DNA of 64,000 nucleotides from Lepraria neglecta (lineage: Eukaryota; Ascomycota; Lecanoromycetes; Lecanorales; Stereocaulaceae): assembly GCA_033220425.1 (NCBI GenBank), contig CM065650.1:3286001-3350000 (forward strand), given 5' to 3'. Below the pieces are notes generated by a model. It was not told the origin of the DNA. It did no database searches and saw only the letters and a program-made list of their open reading frames with translations. Shown piece after piece: positions 59,101-64,000 of the stretch. The translations under genes were made by a program, and so were the position numbers. The first letter of the stretch is position 1. Each line of letters begins with the position of its first letter.

Positions 59101-62100
59101 ATATATATAGATCTTTACTAGTAACGAGGTAGTATAAGGTATTAAGGAGTATAATCCACGACGATATAGCTGGTTATAGATAGCTAGATAGGCGAGGTTC
59201 TTAGGGGAAGAAGGCGAAGGTTTTCAGAAAGGGATAGGCTTCTTTAGCGTATTATTATCGTATTGTTTTAATTAATATAATATTAATATAAAATCGAGTT
59301 AGCTTAAAGACTATTAACTAAGTTAGATAGAAACTTAGCCGAGTTAGACAAAAGTCTATCCGAGTCGAACGAAATTTTCCTACCTTTTCGAACAGGTTGC
59401 TACTAGGACTATATCTCTAGCTATAGTTCTCCTACGTATAACGAATATCGCCGTTTCTTCTATATCCTCGACGAGTATACGCCGCCTCCGCCCTATTAGC
59501 CCGGGACCTTAAGACCTTAGATACTACCTACTTGAGTATCTATCGATGAATATATACGGAGCCGGACTCACTAGATTCGTGTTAATAATATATACTTTGC
59601 CGCCGGCTCTTAAGTTGTATAGATAGGATATAGAGTTACGTTATTAGCTTAACCGATTGAATTAGTTCTTCGACTTGGTTAATAACGATTAGATACCTCC
59701 TTCTATTTATAATATATCCTATAAAGAGAATCTCTACTAGCGGATATATATTAAGTTAGCGGAACTATATCCTCTATAGCGGCGACGGCGTTTAGATTTA
59801 TTAGAGAAGACGAATCTAGGTTGGGAAAAGCGGCGGGTAGTATTAGCTGGGTCTTTATAGCGGGATTCTAGGATATAAATATTATATCGGTAACGTTGAG
59901 TTAAATAGTATAGTTTCTCTAGTCTCTAATTCGAATAACGGGGTCTACTATTTATAACATTTAAACTAGTCCTTAAATTTACTACTAGCAATACCTATAG
60001 ATTAATTCTATTATATTATATCTACTCTTACTAAGAGCTTTCTATCCGCCTATCTAGATAATAATCGAATTAAGATCCCTTTGCCTCATCTAGAAATATA
60101 CTATACTCGTATACCTTCTATCTTTGCTATTACTACCGAACGACCCGCCTATAGTATCAAATCCTATAGTACTTTATCTAGTCCGTATCTATATTTATAC
60201 TTCTAGAGGTATAGGTAAGAGTAATACCGGTTTCAAGAACGTAGTTTATAGGGGGAATAAAGTGATGATAGTTGTCTCCTTGGTATATCTACACGAATAA
60301 TTCATCTCGTTTCCCGGAAGGTAAGGCCGAGCTACGCTATAGTTATTTATTAGGATAATACCTTTTAAACTACTAGAGCAAGGTTAGTATAAAGCCAAGG
60401 CGAAATAGCGGAAGAGCTATAGACCTACTATCGCCAGAATATATATAGTAGTAGATAGCTTGGTAATTATAGACAGTTGTTACGGTCTTCCGACGATATC
60501 CTCCTTTAGTTTAATAATTAAATCCTTTAATATAACTAACTTCGGACTATTGTTAACAAAATATTCGATGTGATAGATATAGATACTAGCTAGCGGGTAT
60601 TTAGTCTAGTCTTCTCTTAGATTAGCTAACTCTATAAAGTTCGTGCAACCCTCGCCGCCGTTATATAAATCCCCCCCTTCGAGCTCATCCGTATATAGAG
60701 ATAGGTTATCGAGCCGAGCGAATCCTAGAAGGCTTGGGACTATAGTAGCGGCGCGTAGTTTATATACACGTTTAAAGTAGTTAGTAGTCGTTAGCGTAGA
60801 TATCTCCTTGCTAGCCTTGCGAGTAATTACGTATTATCTAGTATATTTTACTTTCGCTTCGTCTTAGATCCTTTAATCCTTAGCGTAAAGAGCTATATTT
60901 TATACTGGCGAAGGCGGGTATATAATATAACGAATCTCGTAGGGAGGTAGTTATACTAGATCGGTAGTCCCAGAGATATCTTAAGTATATAGCGTCCGCT
61001 TTATATCGATTATCTTCGTCTACTATTATAAACAATTACCTACTACTTTCGCTAGTACGATAGTAAGAATAATACCTAACTTTGCTACGCTAATATTCCG
61101 GGCGGCGCTATTCTTGATATACGGATAACTGATATTCTATTTATAAGCCGATAGATATATATCGTAATAACTCCGTAGCTTTAATCTCTCTAGTAAGAGA
61201 TACTTATTATAATAAAGCGATATTTCGAATTATTGGATGATTTTGTATATATGGATTTCGATCTAGATGGAGTCGGATGTTAGCGTTGCCTAAGTCGAAC
61301 ATCCGTATTATTCGAGTCGACTAGAGTCCTTAATAGAAGTAATAATTTAGTTTAGATATCTCTAAACCAGAATCTTGCCCGTAGATAGCTCCCCCCTATT
61401 AGAAAGCCTACTATCTTATCCAAGCTACGTAGTATAGCTAATAAATAAACGGTATAATCTTCTTTATTTTGCTATTAGGGGCTATAATAGATAATAACCT
61501 ACGGAGGTTTCGTATATTCTATATAGACCGGTTTCCCTTCTATAGCTAAAACAATAACTCTATATACTACTATATTTTCTGAGACTATTACGGATAGTCC
61601 TCTACCTTGGTTATATTAATACTAGAGTAGTATTTAGTAGTAAGTAAATAGTAAAGTAGAGGTTAAAGCACTTATATCCTATTACGATCCTCCTATTCTA
61701 ATACCTCTAGATCTTTCGTAGCTACTCTAGCTACTACTACCCTACCTATCTCGATATTATATAACTTCGGAACCCTGCTATTATAGGCCTTACTAACCTT
61801 TAACGCCTTCTCCTCGTCCTCTTCTATAGTATCCCCTTTCTCCTCTTACTCCTTCTCTTCCTAATTACTAGTATAGCTACTATTATTTATATCAGAACGG
61901 ATAAGTATAGAATCGTTTAGAGGCCGGGTAGGAAATACTAGTAGGCTTACTTAATTAAGGGGGAGAATTTATAAGGCTTTAGGGCGGGGAATTTAGTAGG
62001 AGAGGTAGTAGAGTCTTCGCGTAGAGGATTCTATATATTATAGGTTATATTCTTAGGTTATACCGTAAGAGAAGAATATCTAGCCCGGTAAGGTTATATA

Positions 62101-64000
62101 GAGGTATAATAGAGATAGTAATAATAGGAAGAATGAAATATAAAGAAGTAGAGGCCCTTCGCTAAGTTAGAACGAAGAAGAATACTAGAGTATATAATTT
62201 AGTAGTATCGGCGTATCGTAATTGACTAGGTTTACTAATATACCGCGGAAACGGACGTAAGGTATACCTATTATTTAATATTTTACGCGGGCCCGCTATT
62301 TTACTAGAGTATAGTTAGTAGGAGTATAATCGAAGTAAAGTATAAGATATATACCTCGCAGGCGCGTCTTAATATAAAACGAGATAGGATTCTCGCCTAT
62401 ATTATATATCTATAAGGTAGCTACCTTGAATTTACGGGTATAATTAACTTTAATATCGTTTTTGCTAATATAATAAAGAATTTAGTCGGTCGAGCTATTA
62501 TAGATACCGTCCTCGCGTAAGACCTCTTTAAATATTCTAAATTCGATCTCGTCTAATATAATACTAGCTAGAGGTTTTTTCTCCTTAATAATATCGGAGG
62601 TAAAGAAAAGTATATTCGCTATTATCTCTATCGACCGGATATAGAATCCTATTTTACCGAAGGTAAGCGGACGCGCTATATATAGAGTACTATCTATAGA
62701 GAGAGACGGTATAGTACGCCTTCTACGATTACGATAGTAATTATAGGTATTATTAATCTTTCTAGCTATACCTAATTTATAACTCTCTAGCTAGGGTTAG
62801 GTTAGGGGATTCTAGGTATAAAAACGGAGGGAAATACTATTTCTAACTGCTATAAGGCCTTGCTAAGTTTAGCCTAGTTCTCCGGTATCCCTAGGGACGT
62901 ACTAACGATATATCTCCTTTCTATCTCTTTCTTTAATACTACTCGAATCTCCTTATAGTAGGCCTATTCGACTATAAGGCTATACGAAATAACCGAGACT
63001 GTCTAATTCCTAGGGTTAGTATTTTTATAGAATTCGGTAGAAGGTAAAGAGGCTAGAGAGGAGGGGAAAACGTTAGCAGCGACGGCTACGGGCTTATACT
63101 AGTATTCTATAGTAGGTATATATATAATATATAGAGTATTAATTAATATATTAGTAGTAAGAGAAAGGAGTATAGAAAAGGATTAAAAGGTCGATATATA
63201 ATATATAAAGAATAATTCCGTACTAAGCCTATAGTAATTAGCGTATAATAAGCGATGTTCGACTCGAACGCCAAGTATATTAAGCGCTATTCGACTTGGA
63301 TATCGAGAGTTATCCGACTCGAATACTATCTAATACTCGATATTGTTCGACGCGTAGGCTATTCCCTATATAGTATCTATATTAAGTATAGATATAACTA
63401 CTTGACTTTCGAGTAGGTTTCTCCCTTTATTTAATAATAGTCTTAGTTAAAAGAGTCTATATTAATAGAAGGGTATTATAAGGAAGATTATAACTTAAGA
63501 TAATACGTTATAAAGGAGTATAGTAGCGTATATAGTTCGTATTAAATACGATTACAATCTAGTAAGTTAGGGCTATAAATTATATTCCCTTTTACCTACA
63601 GCTTGTATTTAGTATATAAGTATATAGTATATCTAGATTTTGGTAGCGGATATTCAAGGAAGACTATAGCGCGAAATATCTACTAAAGATAGGAGAAAGC
63701 AAAGGGGAATAGCTAGCAATCTAAGTACTTTCAAGTCTTCCCGAACTAGTATAGATTAGATTTAATATTACTATAGAAGGGTAATAAGAGTCTTATATCT
63801 ATCTTATACGAAGTTAAAGTACTACCGAGTAGAAGAAAAGAAACCCGCAAAAGCGCGCTATTACTTAGCTAGAAATATCTAGCTTATTTATACGCCTATT
63901 ACCTTATTATATTATCTCTACTCTATTTAAATAATACCTTCTAATCTACTCTATATTCATCGTCTATAATAAAGTAGTAGTTATATATCTTTGGATTTCG
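56101..64000. other. AT-rich degraded sequence, not assigned
   Basis: About 7.9 kb of the same TA-rich, CA/TG-poor texture has no open frame of 60 codons, no tRNA and no LTR pair that I could match. Part of it may be the 5' portion of element C or other retroelements. A cluster of TCGACTCGAA-like short repeats lies near 63258-63345. Pyrimidine-rich tracts occur near 61.80-61.86 kb. Confidence 0.5.

Noticed and set aside
36600-64000. CRISPR array, tRNA or rRNA genes in the AT-rich block
   Set aside because: Repeats are LTRs or minisatellites without regular spacers, and no tRNA T-loop or rRNA core sequence was recognised.

Overview
The window is nuclear DNA of a filamentous ascomycete (Pezizomycotina; class not determined). 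The evidence is short GT-AG introns of about 40-90 nt, fungus-restricted families (GH72 glucanosyltransferase, GT62 mannosyltransferase, PTH11/rhodopsin-like membrane protein, DUF1746/Dsc4-like, DUF2417, DUF6594), and a long AT-rich block of transposon fossils that carry the C-to-T/G-to-A signature of repeat-induced point mutation (RIP). The window falls into two compartments with a sharp border near 36.6 kb.

Compartment 1 (1-36.6 kb) is gene-rich and of ordinary base composition. In order it holds: a broken SET/MYND-type lysine methyltransferase gene; a GPI-anchored GH72 beta-1,3-glucanosyltransferase (-); a Golgi GT62 mannosyltransferase (-); a small F-box-like protein (+); a PTH11-type membrane protein (-); a Dsc4-like membrane protein (+); protein phosphatase methylesterase 1 (-) divergent from a DUF2417 membrane alpha/beta-hydrolase-like protein (+); a DUF6594 membrane protein (-); a membrane protein with two retropepsin-like domains (+); a repeat-rich nuclear-type protein whose repeats coincide with splice sites (-); a flavin polyamine/amine oxidase (+); a membrane-anchored pepsin-fold protein that appears to lack both catalytic aspartates (-); neighbouring GT32 and GT25 glycosyltransferases (+); a short single-pass membrane protein (+); a conserved fungal soluble protein (-); a secreted protein (-); and a ROG1-like lipase (-). 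Most of these needed splicing to be read correctly, and intron-aware models are given. Several products act on cell wall and secretory glycans (GH72, GT62, GT32, GT25), but the genes are not arranged as an obvious pathway cluster.

Compartment 2 (36.6-64 kb) contains no intact gene that I can support. It is a graveyard of Ty3/Gypsy-type (chromovirus-like) LTR retroelements, all heavily degraded. I resolve element A (178-bp LTR with TGTCACGG/CCGTGACA ends, truncated), element B (38815-46002, two 452-bp LTRs), remnant D (46003-48679), element C (minus strand, 237-bp LTR at 48703-48939), and element E (49116-55477, two 225-bp LTRs and a TTATA target duplication). The junctions give a relative order: D was hit by a B-type LTR, that LTR was hit by C, and C was hit by E inside its chromodomain region. 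One island at 46.6-47.4 kb has normal composition and consists of a roughly 235-bp tandem repeat. From about 56.1 kb to the end I see only AT-rich degraded sequence without a firm assignment.

The most unusual observations are the tandem intron-exon modules at 21.6-22.3 kb, where repeated LQQDG-type codons double as 3' splice sites and neighbouring introns are similar to each other, and the host-encoded double retropepsin-like membrane protein at 18.5-21.0 kb.
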